From Diogma glabrata (taxonomy: Eukaryota > Arthropoda > Insecta > Diptera > Cylindrotomidae), in the NCBI GenBank assembly GCA_963693315.1, contig OY856186.1, forward strand, positions 279,143,491-279,207,490: a stretch of 64,000 nt of DNA. The letters are read 5' to 3'. The first letter of the stretch is position 1; every line of letters starts with the position of its first letter. Positions 37,173-50,000 of the stretch are shown in pieces. The notes below the pieces were generated by a model, which saw only the letters and a program-made list of their open reading frames with translations, did not search any database and was not told where the DNA came from. The translations under genes were made by a program, and so were the position numbers.

Positions 37173-39161
37173 ATGGCGGAAACTAGAGCAATCAAGCGAA
37201 TTTTGAAAGGTTTGGAAGCTAGCAAAGCCAAATCATTAACTTTCAACAGTGACACTCGTATCAGTGAAATCAAAACTTATTTAATCCTTCTCAATGATGA
37301 TTGGAAGGAATTTTAAGGTCTAGAAAAATCACTTAAAGGCAAATTTGATGAAACGAATCTAGAAATGGTTGACAAAATAGAAACAATTTATTATGAGGTT
37401 AGGCAAAGTTTAGTTTTGCTTGAAAAACAACGCGAAGAAAGCAATATTAATATAGGAAGTCACAATATGGAAGAGCTAGTGTTAAATCAAAGCCATTTTT
37501 TACAAGAAGTTTCTTCTATCAATAGACGTGAAAATGAAGTCCGCTTACCACGCGTCAATATTCCTACATTTTCTGGTCAATACTCTGAGTTCCCTTCGTT
37601 TCGCGATCTTTTTGAAGCTTCGATACACAATAACGGTAATATTTCTAAAGTTCATAAGCTCCAGTATCTAAAAGGTCTGCTTAAGGGAGAAGCTTATGCT
37701 ATAATAACACATTTATCGGTCACCGAAGCAAATTACGATGAAGCGTGGGACAAAATAAAAACAAGATATGACAAGCCAAAGCATGTGATACATACTCTGT
37801 TAAAAAGGTTCATCGAACAACCGATCCTACAGTCGAGTTGTCCTAGCAATATTCGTAATTTATGTGATATATCCGACGAAGTAATACGCGGGCTAAAAGT
37901 ACTTGGTGAACAAGCCGAAAAACGAGATCCATGGTTAATTTACATTGTAACTAGTAAACTTGATTATGACTCAAGAGAAGCCTGGGCGCATGAAACAGTG
38001 GAAACGGACTATCCTACTTTAGATCAACTTTTTAGATTTTTAAACAGAAGAAGCGACACATTAGAAACTCTAAACACAGCGTACAAGAGTAAACTTAATC
38101 ATGCTAAACGAATTAGTTCTTTAGTAACTCAATCTACAATCTCCATTTGCTCTTTATGTTCCGGTGATCACTACTTAGGGAGATGTGAAGAATATATGAA
38201 ACTATCGACTCAAGAAAGGAAGCAAGTAGCGGTAGATAAAAAACTGTGTTTTAACTGTTTATCGTCCAGTCATCAGTCGACTGCATGCAGATCTAGATAT
38301 AGCTGTAGAATATGTAGACGAAGACACCATTTGACCCTACATCCCGAATCCACAACAGAAGCAAGTCAAGAAACCAGTGCCCAAGATTCTGTACCAAACA
38401 ATCAAAAATTAATTTCTAATGATTTTGAAACCTACAATGCGATGCTGTCTGACAATGTGGCTCAGTTTACTCAGCAACAAGCGATATTACCAACTGCAAG
38501 TGTCTTAGTCAAAGACAAGTTCGGCAAATTACACAAATGTCGGGCACTACTCGATTCTGGATCTCAATCTTCATTTGTTTCTGAATATTGTGCACAACGG
38601 TTGCAGTTAGAACGCCACACAGCTAATGTCCGAATAACAGGTGTAACTGCTGGTTCAGTTGTTTCTAAAGGAAAGACGGTTATCAGAATTGGATCACTAT
38701 ATAATGCCGATGCCCATATCGAAATAAATGCTTTAATTATAAATCAGTTACCTTCTAGACTACCAAGATATAATATTGCGATCAATGATAAACAGATATT
38801 TCAAAAAATACAATTGGCTGATCCTGAATTCAATAAATCACTTCCCATAGACATATTGATTGGAGCAGATGAATTTTTTAACATCATTGAAAACGGTCAA
38901 AGAAAATTTAACTCTATCATTTTGCAAAAATCACTATTTGGATGGATTGTCTCAGGTCAACCGCAGTACAAAGGGAATCAAAATGCATCTGATTGTATGA
39001 CATTTAACGTTCAACTGGATCTAGATGTTGATGCGACACTTCGAAAATTCTGGGAGATAGAAGAGACCCCAGAACATAAACATCAATCACCAGAAGATGT
39101 CCAATGTGAAGAATTCTTCAAACAATCACACAAAAGAGATAAAGATGGTAGATACAGTTAG
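37173..39161 (+). pseudogene. gag-pro: BEL/Pao gag-protease region
   Basis: Translation can start at ATG 37173 (MAETRAIKRILKGLEASKAK) but meets an in-frame TAA at 37314-37316, codon 48; the frame then stays open to 39161. Counting from the ATG at 37365, residues about 60-250 form the BEL gag domain (DUF1759-like; FSGQYSEFPSFRDLFEASI). Zinc-knuckle-like clusters follow (CSLCSGDHYLGRC near 262, CFNCLSSSHQSTAC near 295, CRICRRRHH near 314). The aspartic protease active site is DSGSQ at 397-401 (DUF1758-like). The frame ends by running out of phase near 39158, where the next 1080-codon frame takes over. In relatives this is one continuous gag-pol frame. Confidence 0.92.
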
Positions 39162-42100
39162 ACTTCCATTTAAGAACACTGTGTTGAAGTTGGGAAATTC
39201 AATAAATACTGCTACACAACGTTTTCTGGCACTTGAACGCAAATTAAAACAAAATCAACCAATACGTGAACAATACAGCGAACAAATGCGAGAGTATCTC
39301 AACATGGGACATATGATAGAAATTCAACCAACTCGAGAAGAAATAGAAGAAAACAAACTGTTTTACTTGCCTCACCACTCCGTGATAAAGGAAACAAGTA
39401 CAACTACAAAGGTACGAGTAGTTTTTGACGGATCCTGCAAAACTAATACTGGTGTTTCTTTGAACGATCAACTGATGGTAGGACCAACCATTCAACCAAC
39501 GCTTTGGGCTACTTTGATGCGTTTCAGAACTAACCGAATTGCAATAACTGCGGATATTGAGAGGATGTATCGACAAGTTAGTGTCGCTTTAGAAGATCTA
39601 GATTTTCAGCGAATCCTTTGGAGAGAAGATCCTAAAAAACAACTTCGCCACTACAAATTAACAAGAGTGACGTTCGGTCTCGCATGTTCAGCTTTTTTAG
39701 CAATCCGCAGTCTCCACCAGCTTGCTCATGACGATGGAAACAAAAACCTACAGCAGCACGTTCTAAACGATTTTTATGTCGATGACCTCCTATCCGGTGC
39801 AAGTGATGTCCAAAAGGCAGTTGAACTAAAATCAGAACTAATAAATCTTTTACAACAAGGAGGTTTTACGTTAAGAAAATGGCAATCAAATGTTGCATCT
39901 CTACGTGATGAGGTCAACAATAAAACAACAATTGATCTTTGTAGTGATGACATTTCTTCCACAATAATTCTTGGGATGCATTGGCACACCTTCACTGACG
40001 TGCTTACTTTCAAAGTAAATCAAGAACGACACGGCCAAGTTACGAAACGTAAAATCATATCAGAATCTTCACGAGTTTTTGATCCGTTAGGATTTTTATC
40101 TCCCTCAATCGTCTTGCTGAAAATATTATTTCAAAAACTGTGGTTCTTGAAAATCGATTGGGATGATAAATTGCCAGATTACTTTGAAAGTGAATACAGA
40201 CGGATAAGAAATGAATTTAAATATTTTGGGCAAGTTAAAATGCCAAGATTTTCAGATCACTACAAGAATGTGCAACTACATGGCTTTGCTGATGCTAGTA
40301 AAGATGCTTATTGTGCTGTGATATATAGCAGAGTAACAGATACCAATGGCGCAATTTCAATCAATCTATTAACGTCTAAAACCAAGGTGGCTCCCATAAA
40401 GCAAATTTCACTACCAAGATTGGAGCTTTGTGCAGCACTTTTGTTGTCAAAACTCATGGATAAGGTCAAAGAAACGATTGCTCCTTCAGTAAAATGCTAT
40501 ACCTGGACAGACTCTATGATCGTTTTAGCTTGGTTGTCAACGTATCCGGCCAGATGGAAAACTTTTGTGGCGAATAGGACTAGTCAAATATTAGACAAAT
40601 TTCCAAGGCACCATTGGGGACATGTCAAATCGACAGACAATCCAGCAGATCATGGTTCTAGGGGAATATATCCACAACAACTCGTAGAATTAAAACAATG
40701 GTGGCAAGGTCCTGAATGGCTACATCAACCTGAAGCAGTCTGGCCAACAACGCAGCCAAACTCCGATTCGAATTCAACTACCGTTGAGTTAGAATCAACT
40801 AAAATAAAATTTTCGGCATATCAAACATACATTGAGAATGATTGGATAAGTGATATTTTTGAAAGAAGATCTAGGCTTCAAAAGGTTTTGCGAATAATAG
40901 CATACGTTAAACGGTTTATTGGAAATATAAAACAAAGAGACATCAGAAAAAGAAAGTACGGTGAATTGAACTCCAATGAGATTGAGAATGCCAGAATTAC
41001 TTCTATCTTGTGGGTTCAAGCAAGTCAGTTTGGGGAGGAGATTAACAATTTGCAACGCAACAAAACAGTCACAAATGGGTCAACACTTTTGTCTCTAGCA
41101 CCATTTCTTGACTCTAACGGCATACTAAGAGTAGGAGGTCGGCTGTTCAACGCAGACTGCGAGTTTGACCATAAACACCCGATCATCATGCCATCAAAGC
41201 ATATTTTTACCGAAAAGGTAATATGGGAGACGCACAACAAAAACTTACACGCAGGACCAACACTAACCACCCATTTAATCAGACAAATGTACTGGATTAT
41301 TAATGGACGTGCAAGAATAAGATCAATTCTTAAAAACTGCGTAATGTGTGCTAGATATTCATGTAAGAAAAGCATTCAACTCATGGGAAACTTACCTGCT
41401 GAAAGAGTAACGCCAACGCGACTATTCACAAATTGCGGAATAGATTTTGCTGGCCCTTTATATTTTGCAACAAAGAAAGGAAGAGGTGGAACAAATCCTG
41501 TCAAAGGATATTTATGCATTTTTGTTTGTCTTTCCATAAAGGCTGTACACATAGAACCAGTAAGTGATCTGACCAGTGAAGCCTTTCTCGCTGCATTAAA
41601 GAGATTTGTATCAAGAAGAGGAGTACCAAAAAAGATTTATACGGATAATGGGTCAAATTTCATTGGGGCAAAGAGGATTTTGAACGAAGCATTTCTATTG
41701 ATTCAAAATATTAATAACAATTATCTCATTTCAGAATTTCTAAGTGATAATTGTATAGATTGGCATTTCATTCCACCTTCTTCTCCTCATTTTGGTGGAC
41801 TTTGGGAATCTACCGTCAAATCAGTGGAGACACATTTATTGAAATCTTCAAGGAACGTGAATTTGACATTTGAAGAAATGGCTACTCTTCTTTGCCAAAT
41901 TGAAAATATATTAAATTCCCGTCCACTCTACACAACCTCTTCAGATGATAATTACGAAGTACTCACTCCATCACACTTTTTAATTGGCACTTCAACAGGA
42001 ACCATTCCAGAAAAATCCGTCACAGCACATCCAGATTCGTCTTTAACCAGATGGCAACGAGTCCAAATCAGAACGCAACTATTTTGGAAAAAGTATTATA

Positions 42101-42339
42101 GGGATTATTTAAACAGTCTTCAACAAAGATGTAAATGGCAGAAACCGAAAGAAGATATCAAAGAAGCTGATGTGGTGCTTATAAAAGACGACAATGCTCC
42201 GGTATGTAAATGGCCTTTGGGACAAGTTATTCGGATACATCCAGGTGATGATGGTCTGGTAAGAGTAGTAACAATAAAAACAGCAAGTTCAACATTACAA
42301 CGGCCAGTAGTGAAGTTGTGTAAGCTACCAATTTGTTAA
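39097..42339 (+). pseudogene. pol: BEL/Pao pol: reverse transcriptase, RNase H, integrase
   Basis: 1080 open codons without further damage. The family-typical sequence really begins about codon 20 (VRLPF), and the earlier codons overlap the gag-pro frame out of phase. The reverse transcriptase has RVVFDGSCK near 107, motif A ITADIERMY near 150 and catalytic YVDD near 227. The Pao-type RNase H region includes FADASKDAYCAVIY near 397 and TDSMIVLAW near 470. The integrase has an H2C2 finger near 710-750 (CVMCARY), Asp in GIDFAGPL near 781, Asp in TDNGSNF near 848, Glu in GGLWE near 903, and a DUF5641 tail with TRWQRVQ and LFWKKY. All catalytic residues I can check are present, but the frame is cut off from gag by a one-base-type shift. 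Confidence 0.93.
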
Positions 42340-42367
42340 CGAAGAGATCGTTCACAGGAGGGGAGTA

Positions 42368-42827
42368 TGTTCAAGATGTTCAACAGTGATACATAGTCAA
42401 GAATTCAAAATACAAATTATAAATAGAACTAAGCCGCAACAAAAACCAAACTGATCGTTATTGAAGGTTGATGTCATTGAATCCATCTAGTATTCTATGT
42501 TTTGCTTATTATTCAAATTAACTTACCAAATTGTAGTACTAAATTTAATATTTATTGTAACTTATTTATATTTATTTTATCATAAATGCAAACCTTAAAT
42601 TTAATATTATAATTAGCAGTAGATGTCTCCTAACTAAATTTCAAGATTGCTTAATTATATACACTTTCTCTTTACAAAAGAGAATATGTAACGTAAAAAA
42701 TTATTGTAAGATTATTGTAAAAAAATTTGCAACTCGTTCATTACAAAATTGACATTGAAACAAAGGCGATTAATAAAAAAAAAAATTAAATAAATTAAAA
42801 GGAATTTAATGAAACCAAGATATTACA
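42368..42827 (+). repeat. BEL/Pao right LTR
   Basis: 460 bases, same length and apparently the same sequence as the left LTR. It follows the purine-rich tract 29 bases after the pol stop codon. Confidence 0.95.
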
Positions 42828-42832
42828 CCTGC

Positions 42833-44140
42833 TTAAATAAAAGATAAGGAATAAGTTATATATTTTGTTAATTTTATTTGAATAATTTTTTTCTCGATAT
42901 TTTTAAACATTAAATACATAAAAGCAAAATTGTGTGCCATCATCTTCAGCAATAATAGCAGTAACACACTGACAACACTTTAACATCATTACAAGCAATA
43001 CAAATGAACACATCTTTACGAATACAGTTTTGTAAAGCTGTTCTGTAAGCAAATATTTTTATTTAACTACAAAACTTCTATGAAATAACTTCTATAAAAA
43101 AACTTATCGAAAATCTCTGTCCTATTCAGTTTTCTCTAACAGCTGCCCATTTCTAGAATATACCTAACGAAATTGGCATAGGTTGAAATACTCCAAAGTA
43201 CCTTTAAACCCACGTTAAAAGATGATTGTTCCTAAATATTGATCAAAAAAAAAATAAACATCGTAGTTAAATTGAAAATCCTTATGGTTATATATGTTTG
43301 AACAATATATTTCACAATTAAAAATTCTAGATTAAATCCGTTTAAAATTTAAATCTTATTCAAATTTAAATTACACAAACCTTTCATAACAAACAACGAC
43401 TTTATAAGATCCCTGTGAATGGGCGTGTCTAACAAAATTGTTTTTACGTTGTGGCAACCTTACATTTGAGAAATTAAATCTATTATTAAATTAGAAAATA
43501 ATTAATTTTGTGACACAAACTTATTGTAAATATATTAAAAATATATACTAAATTGTTTTTTTAACATTTTTTATCAAAATATCCTTACTTGATATATGTA
43601 ATTTTAGCAGCAAAATCCTTTGCAATTTTGATTATTTGTTTTGATGCAGTACGCCATTTTTATGAATAAATAACTATATAAACACAATTAATTGTTGTGA
43701 AAAACAGTTTAAATACTAATTTGTATAAAATTGAATTACAATTCAATACTTTAAGAACAAAATACAGAAAAAACTCTTTAGTTTGTTTTAAAATACGACG
43801 TAAACAAATGAACTGACAGTAAGTGGCAACCAAAACTATGGCAACCTAACGAATACATAAAAAAAAATACTTCACCGATCATTTGTGTACGTGCACGTAG
43901 CGATACTTCCTTATATATTTATTCAATGATTTAGTCAAATAAAATAGTTGACTAAATTGATTTAGCATGTTTAGTACAATTTAGCATTAATTGGAACAGT
44001 CTAACTCTTATTTTAAAACAGTTTTAGAATAAGGTCATACAAACAGTATTGAATTCAATACAAGTAAAACACAGGTTTGACACTTCACTTTACACGATTA
44101 TCTACATCAAATCGATTTCAATTAAAATTTTATGTTAACG
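42833..44140. other. AT-rich stretch without recognisable gene
   Basis: No coding region, RNA gene or clear transposon ends seen. It separates the BEL element from LINE remains on the right. Confidence 0.55.
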
Positions 44141-44149
44141 ACCGAGAAA

Positions 44150-44560
44150 AAAAAATTTATCAACTTTTTTGGAGTCGAAGTTGAAAATAGTATGAAGTGG
44201 AATAGTCATATTTTCAATCTTGCTGAGAGCACGACTCAAAAGTTAGGATATCTAGGGCTTATCTTAGGTCCCGTAAGTTTTTCAATAGTGAACAGCTTCT
44301 TTTGATATATGTATAAATCATTAATTTGCCCCTGCATGGAATACTGTTTTCACGCCAGGAGTGGAGCATACCCAACCTTATTTTAATGGAATGACGCTGT
44401 CCAACGGAAAATCATTAAATTGGTCGGCAATTTAAATCTTTCCAACGAGCTTGATTCGTAACAGAACAGAAGAAATGTCGCTGATTTGACGATATTCTAC
44501 AAATAAATTATGAATAAGTATTCTTCTTAAGAGTGTCACGAGTATTGTCTCATCTTTGGA
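44150..44560 (+). pseudogene. Degraded LINE, C-terminal region
   Basis: The peptide FFGVEVENSMKWNSHI, then AESTTQKLGYLGLI, then LICPCMEYCFHARSG and VQRKIIKLVGNL, then QNRRNVADLTIFYK is the standard C-terminal region of jockey/CR1-type LINE polyproteins. Stops and shifts make it non-functional. Orientation and family type agree with 35086-36020, so it may be the rest of that copy. Confidence 0.75.
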
Positions 44561-44952
44561 GTTCCTTTTACTTGTGGGTTTTTGTTGATAATTTTAATCT
44601 TCAAGTTTTTAAAGTCCATGTCCACCAATTTGTTTGAAAAATTTAATCCATTACCCTTAACCGCAGTTGACATGGTGCTTCGGCATTCAGAAACGGACGT
44701 GCTTTTTCTTCGGTAAATAAAGTGTGGACAACAGAAAAATCACAATTAAGTATTGCGACTTTGAAAGCCGTTTTATGTGTGAAATATAATTTAACAAATT
44801 CTTGTTAAACGTCAGCAATCTACTAAACAAAATTCCACTCAAATGACAAATGAGGCAAAGAAATATGCCAATGTAATACTGATGAAATTCGTGATCCATT
44901 TTTTATCGACTTTATATTTAGAATATAAAGTCTATAAAATATAGTATTTATA
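44561..44952. other. LINE tail and AT-rich DNA
   Basis: The segment to about 44700 may still be LINE C-terminal sequence (VLRHSETD resembles its histidine-rich end). The rest shows only a small TTTATATT-AGAATATAAA palindrome. Confidence 0.4.
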
Positions 44953-46656
44953 GTACGAGATCCGACTGCAGGATTAGTGCGCTCATCGATTTTTTGCTAA
45001 AACCAAATTTTTATGTATATTTATAATTAGAAGAATATATATCTACCAGGTTGCCTATCAAAATTTGGCCGCCAGTATTTTTAATTAAATTATTTTCAAT
45101 TGATTTTTGGGAAAAAATTTCGTTCATTTGTTTTTTAAATAAAATGTCGTCTACATCACGGCAAATTACATAACGATTCTAAAAAATCACGGTTGCCGTT
45201 ACGCACCTGGCCGCACCTCTTCGCAGCCAGGCGTAAACAGGTATGATTTCGATACATTTATACGTTCATAACGTACATTGATTAATTCTATATCAAATTA
45301 ATGCTAATTTTTTTCTAGTTATTATCATATATGGTTGCCTAATTAAATCCGGCCGCAAATAAGGGTTGCTGGCTGTTAAAGATGATAAATATTTAAGGTA
45401 GAGTAAAAGAAAGTTAAACCAATATTAATTTTTTGGGAACATTCCTAGTTTATCCCCCCAAATAAATTTACGTTTTTTTTCAGATAAATAGAAAGATTAG
45501 GTGCTCTGCATCCTAATTATGAAAAAAAAAAATTGCGGAAATGAGGGGATCAAAAGTTATAAGGGATAAAACTTTCAATTTTACATTGGTCCCCCTGCGG
45601 CGCAGGGGATGCGGAGGCGACGCGGGTTGGGGGGGGGGGGGGCGGTGCTATTTTTGATCGTAGTTGTGCAAGGTCGCAGAAGCGAGTCAAAAAAAAAATC
45701 AAAAATCAAATCAAGTTACTTCTAAAAACCCAAAGGGGGGACCAAGGTATTTTTTTTAATTTCAATATTTTAGTGTGTGATAAAATATAAATAAATAATA
45801 AATAAAAATAAGGAAAAAAAGAAAAAAAAACTAAAAAAAAAACCAAAGGGGGGACCAAGGTAAAATTGAAAGTTTAATCCTTTATAACTTTTGACCCCCT
45901 CATTTCCGCAAATTTTTTTTTTCATAATTAGGATGCAGAGGACCTAATCTTTCTATTTATCTGAAAAAAAAACGCAAATTTATTTGGGGGATAAACTAGG
46001 ATTCTACCATTTTTTGTTGTAATTTTTAAATTTGTCATTTTGAAAAGGAAGACAATTTTTTTGGAGTATTTATTAAGTCGTCTCTATTACTCCCCGGTGG
46101 TTGAGAACACTAACATTCGACGCATGCGCAATGGCTTAAGAGCGTCGCACAGTTGGGAATCGCTATCCTCGTCTGACAAATGATGTTACGCGCTAGCTCT
46201 CTTTCACTCTACCTTAAATATTTATCATCTTTAACAGCCAGCAACCCTTATTTGCGGCCGGATTTAATTAGGCAACCATATATGATAATAAATAGAAAAA
46301 AATTAGCTTTAATTTGATATAGAATTAATCAATGTACGTTATGAACGTATAAATGTATCGAAATCATACCTGTTTACACCTGGCTGCGAAGAGGTGCGGC
46401 CAGGTGCGCAATGGCAACCGTGAATTTTTAGAATCTTTATATAAATTGCCGTGATGTAGACGATATTTTATTTAAAAAACAAGTGAACGAAATTTTTTCC
46501 CAAAAATCAATTAAAAATAATTTAATTAAAAATACTGGCGGCCAAATTTTGATAGGCAACCTGGTAGATATATATTCTCCTAATTAGAAATATACATAAA
46601 AATTTGGTTTTAGCAAAAATCGATGAGCGCACTAATCCTGCAGCCGGATCTTAGAC
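44953..46656. mobile_element. Large fold-back element, 1.7 kb
   Basis: The left arm (about 44953-45596) and right arm (about 45846-46656) are inverted copies over most of their length. Paired landmarks include AGATCCG..CTGCAGGATTAG / CTAATCCTGCAG..CGGATCT, CCAGGTTGCCTATCAAAATT and its complement, GGCCGCACCTCTTCGCAGCC and its complement, and AAACTTTCAATTTTAC and its complement. The right arm carries about 185 extra bases (46010-46195) absent from the left. The centre (45597-45845) has an uninterrupted run of 14 G at 45629-45642. TA may be the target duplication. No coding sequence. Such long-arm elements move with help from a transposase made elsewhere. Confidence 0.85.
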
Positions 46657-46664
46657 TATTAGTT

Positions 46665-46995
46665 TGAGAACAAGGGTATTTTTGAAATTCAAGCTTAAAG
46701 TAGGGTGACTACTTGAAATCAAATTGCAAGAGAACGGCGCACCTGATATCACCGGCTTATATGTGTTGAAAAGGTAATTGGCTAGACGACCGATGGACGG
46801 CCGATCGATTTCATCGCACACAAGTACTATTGGTGAAATACGCGTGTTTCTAGAAACATTTTAGTGTTAAGAGAACAGGGTGGTCCGAAACATTTCTGGA
46901 AATTCAAACTCGGGGTAACTTTAAATCAAATAACACGAAAACGGCTCTCTCGATATCAACGGTTTTGTGTGTTGGAAAGTGGAAAGGTTTATCAG
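46665..46995 (+). repeat. Two direct copies of a 130-bp repeat
   Basis: Copy 1 (about 46668-46790) and copy 2 (about 46868-46985) share the order: GAACA.GGGT, GAAATTCAA, a GGGTGACT or GGGTAACT block, AAATCAAAT, then AACGG, GATATCA.CGG and GTGTTG.AAA. A third, inverted copy lies at 51180-51340 beyond the LINE. No coding function seen. Confidence 0.65.
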
Positions 46996-47042
46996 TTTAT
47001 CCACAAAATACACAGCAAACCTGTTACTTATACTGCTACTAT

Positions 47043-50000
47043 TTTTTTTTTTTTTAATTTTTTTATTGGAGGGCCGTGAGACTTGCAGTTCAAGTAGCAC
47101 TGCGACCTGAAGGTCTATTGTGCTTACCCTGATTGTTTTATTAGTCAGTCGTCGTCTGAGCCGTTACTGGTTGTATTCTGTCATCCAAGTTGAAACTTTT
47201 AATAAAATTAATTAGCTCAATTGGAGTGACGTTTTGTGGTAATAGAAGTGTTAGTCTTCTATGACCAAGTTGATTGTATCTGTGCCAAGAGAGTTCAGGA
47301 CAGCTGCAAATGACGTGCTCCATTGTTTCCGCGTCCGAGTAGCAGAATCTACACCTGTCGGAAACAACAAGGCCCATTTTGTTAAGATGGTGGTTTAAAG
47401 GACCATGTTCAGTAACGCACCACGTTAAAATTCTTAGAGACTCTCTGTTTAAGTCGATTGTTTTTAAGGGTGAAACAGGGAGGTTACCTAGAAACTTCTT
47501 GGAGTGTACTAGTCTCTCTCTGCTTCTCCATAATTTAGCATTTTGTTCCTGTTCCCATGTTTGAATTGTGCTTTTGAGCGAACTCTTTGCCATTCCGAAG
47601 CAAGGGTTCGGTCCAACAAAGTTTTTATCGGCCCCTTGCTTTGCTAAAGCGTAAGCGAAATCATTTCATTGTATTCCTGTGTGGCTAGGTGCCCACACAA
47701 GTGTTACTTTATTATTGCATGAGATTTTTAGTAGATTTTGGTAGCATTCCCATACCGGTTTTGAATCAAAGCGCGTAGATTTTAGTGCCAAGAGTGCTGC
47801 TTGGCTGTCAGAGATAATATATATTTCAATATTTTGGTATTTTCTTTCAGCACATAGGAAAGCGCAACTGCTAATGCAAAAATTTCGACTTGAAATATGG
47901 TTGTTGTGGTGCCTAGGGCAACCGTTTGCTTTGTTCTAGGACCAAACACTCCTGCTCCCGTGCCCATATTGGTTCGATAACCATCTGTGTACCAGATGCT
48001 GACGTTATGTGACATCAAAGTGCCTGTCTAAATCTATTGTTTTTGGCATACAATCCGAAATATGGTATGCATGCATTTCAGCTTGTAATTCAGAAAGGAT
48101 TTTAAGGTGTCCGGTTAGATTACCCGGCTTAACCCTTCTGTCAGCTGCAGTCTATGAACGATCAACACCGCTACAGATTTTACATGTAGGTGCAATAGAG
48201 AAAGCTTTAGAAGAATTTCCATTGTTGACGTTGGCGTGGTTTTGAAAGCACCTGTGGCACTAAGACACACAAGCCTTTGTATTTTTGTAAACATATTTTG
48301 AGTAGTTATTTGGCGCGTTTTAGGCCACCAAACTAAAGCTGCATATGTTAGAATTGGTTTAATAAAACTTTGGTGCAACCTTTTTGGGCTAAGACTCCAT
48401 GTTTTCCCAAACAGGTTTCTGCATGTGAAGAAAACTTTATTTGCCTTATCGGAGATATATTTCAGGTGTGAGTTCCAGGTTAGTTTGCTATCCAGGATCA
48501 CACCCAAATATCTAACCTCTTTTGATGTTTGTATTGGATCGCTGTTTAGAACAGGAGAAATGAAATTAAAGTTTCTCCTGTTTGTGAAAACGACAATGCT
48601 TGTTTTTCGTGGGTTGATCGACAGTCCCAATCTGTTGCACCACTTTGATACAATATTAAGAGCTGTCTGGAATCGACCAGCGACAATGGAATCATGTTTC
48701 CCTCTAACCATGACTGCTAAGTCGTCGGCATAGCCTACAGTGTTGAAGCCGGAATCATTTAGCTTAGTGAGGAGATCATCAGCCACCATTAGCCAAAGCA
48801 GCGGAGAGAGTACGCCCCCTTGCGGGCAGCCTCTAGATGCAGTAACAGTCACTGAATAATCACCTAGTGTAGTCGTTATCTTCCGACTCTGTAGCATCTT
48901 GATAATCCACGCAATGATAAGCGGGTTTATATTTTTCTTTGTGGCCATTTCAATGATAGCATTGAAGTGGACATTGTCAAAGGCTCGTTGTATGTCCATA
49001 AATGTACAAACAAGTGCCTCCTTATAGTTTAGGGTGCTCTCAATTTCTTTCACCATTTTGTGCAACGCCGTTTCAGTAGATTTCCCAGTCTGATAGGCGT
49101 GCATATCTGAGGAATGTAAGCAAGGCGAAAGCTTGCTTTGAACAAACGGATGAGATATGGAAGAATGATTGTTAGACCCTTTTGCAGAAATACCGGTAAA
49201 AATTCCATCACCTCCTGGAGATTTATACGGACCGAAGGATTCTATCGCCCATCTCGCTTTGTTGGGGGTGAAAATTGTGTTGGCTAAATGATCTGCAGTA
49301 CTTTTAGTTGCAGGATCTAGAAGATGTACGTCTTCGTTGGCATTATCTTCCGTGCTCCATTCTATTGAGCCCGGAAAGTGGGTTTGAAGTAAAGTATCTA
49401 ATGTCTCGATACAGCTGGTGGTATACGTACCACTTGGTTTGCAGATTGAGCCTAGAGGGTTTGTGTGATCAGACGACATCAATTTTTGGAGTCGAGCTGC
49501 AGCAGGCAGATTATCTATCGTATTGCAGAGCTCCTTCCAGCTATTTCTTTTTGATTGTCTGAGTTCTTTATTATAATTGGTTAGAGCTACGCGGTACTCT
49601 GTCCAATTATTTGTTGTTTTTGCTCTGTTGAAGAGCTTGCGAATTTTATTCCTTTTCCTCTTCAAGTTACCATTCCACCAAGGTACATCTCTGCATCTTT
49701 TGGATTGAGTTATTGGAGTATTAAGGTTGTATGCTTCAGTGATAATTTCTTGTAAATTATTTGCTGCAGAGTCAAGCTCAAATGTAGAGTTGATACTGCC
49801 GCAACTATTTACATTATTATGAAGATATGTTGTGTAAAGTTCCCAGTTGGTTTTTCTTGGGTTTCTAAAGTACTGGATGCTCTTTGGGTAGTGTTCTATG
49901 TTGAAACATATAAAAGCATGATCAGACATAGAAGCTTCCTTCGAAACATTCCAGTTCTTAATATGGTTAGTAGCGTTTATGTTAGTTAAAGTAAGGTCAA

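Larger units (their letters stand above)
36343..42827 (+). mobile_element. BEL/Pao LTR retrotransposon, 6.5 kb, with 5-bp target duplication
   Basis: The element has two 460-bp LTRs (36343-36802 and 42368-42827), each starting TG and ending CA, and lies between exact CCTGC duplications (36338-36342 and 42828-42832). Just after the left LTR, TGGTCCTTCG at 36803 starts a putative primer-binding site; the tRNA was not identified. Just before the right LTR a purine-rich stretch, AGGAGGGGAG at 42356-42365, fits a polypurine tract. The coding order gag, protease, reverse transcriptase, RNase H, integrase with DUF5641 tail is that of BEL/Pao. A stop codon and a frame break disrupt the single long frame. 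LTR identity points to a recent insertion. Confidence 0.96.
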
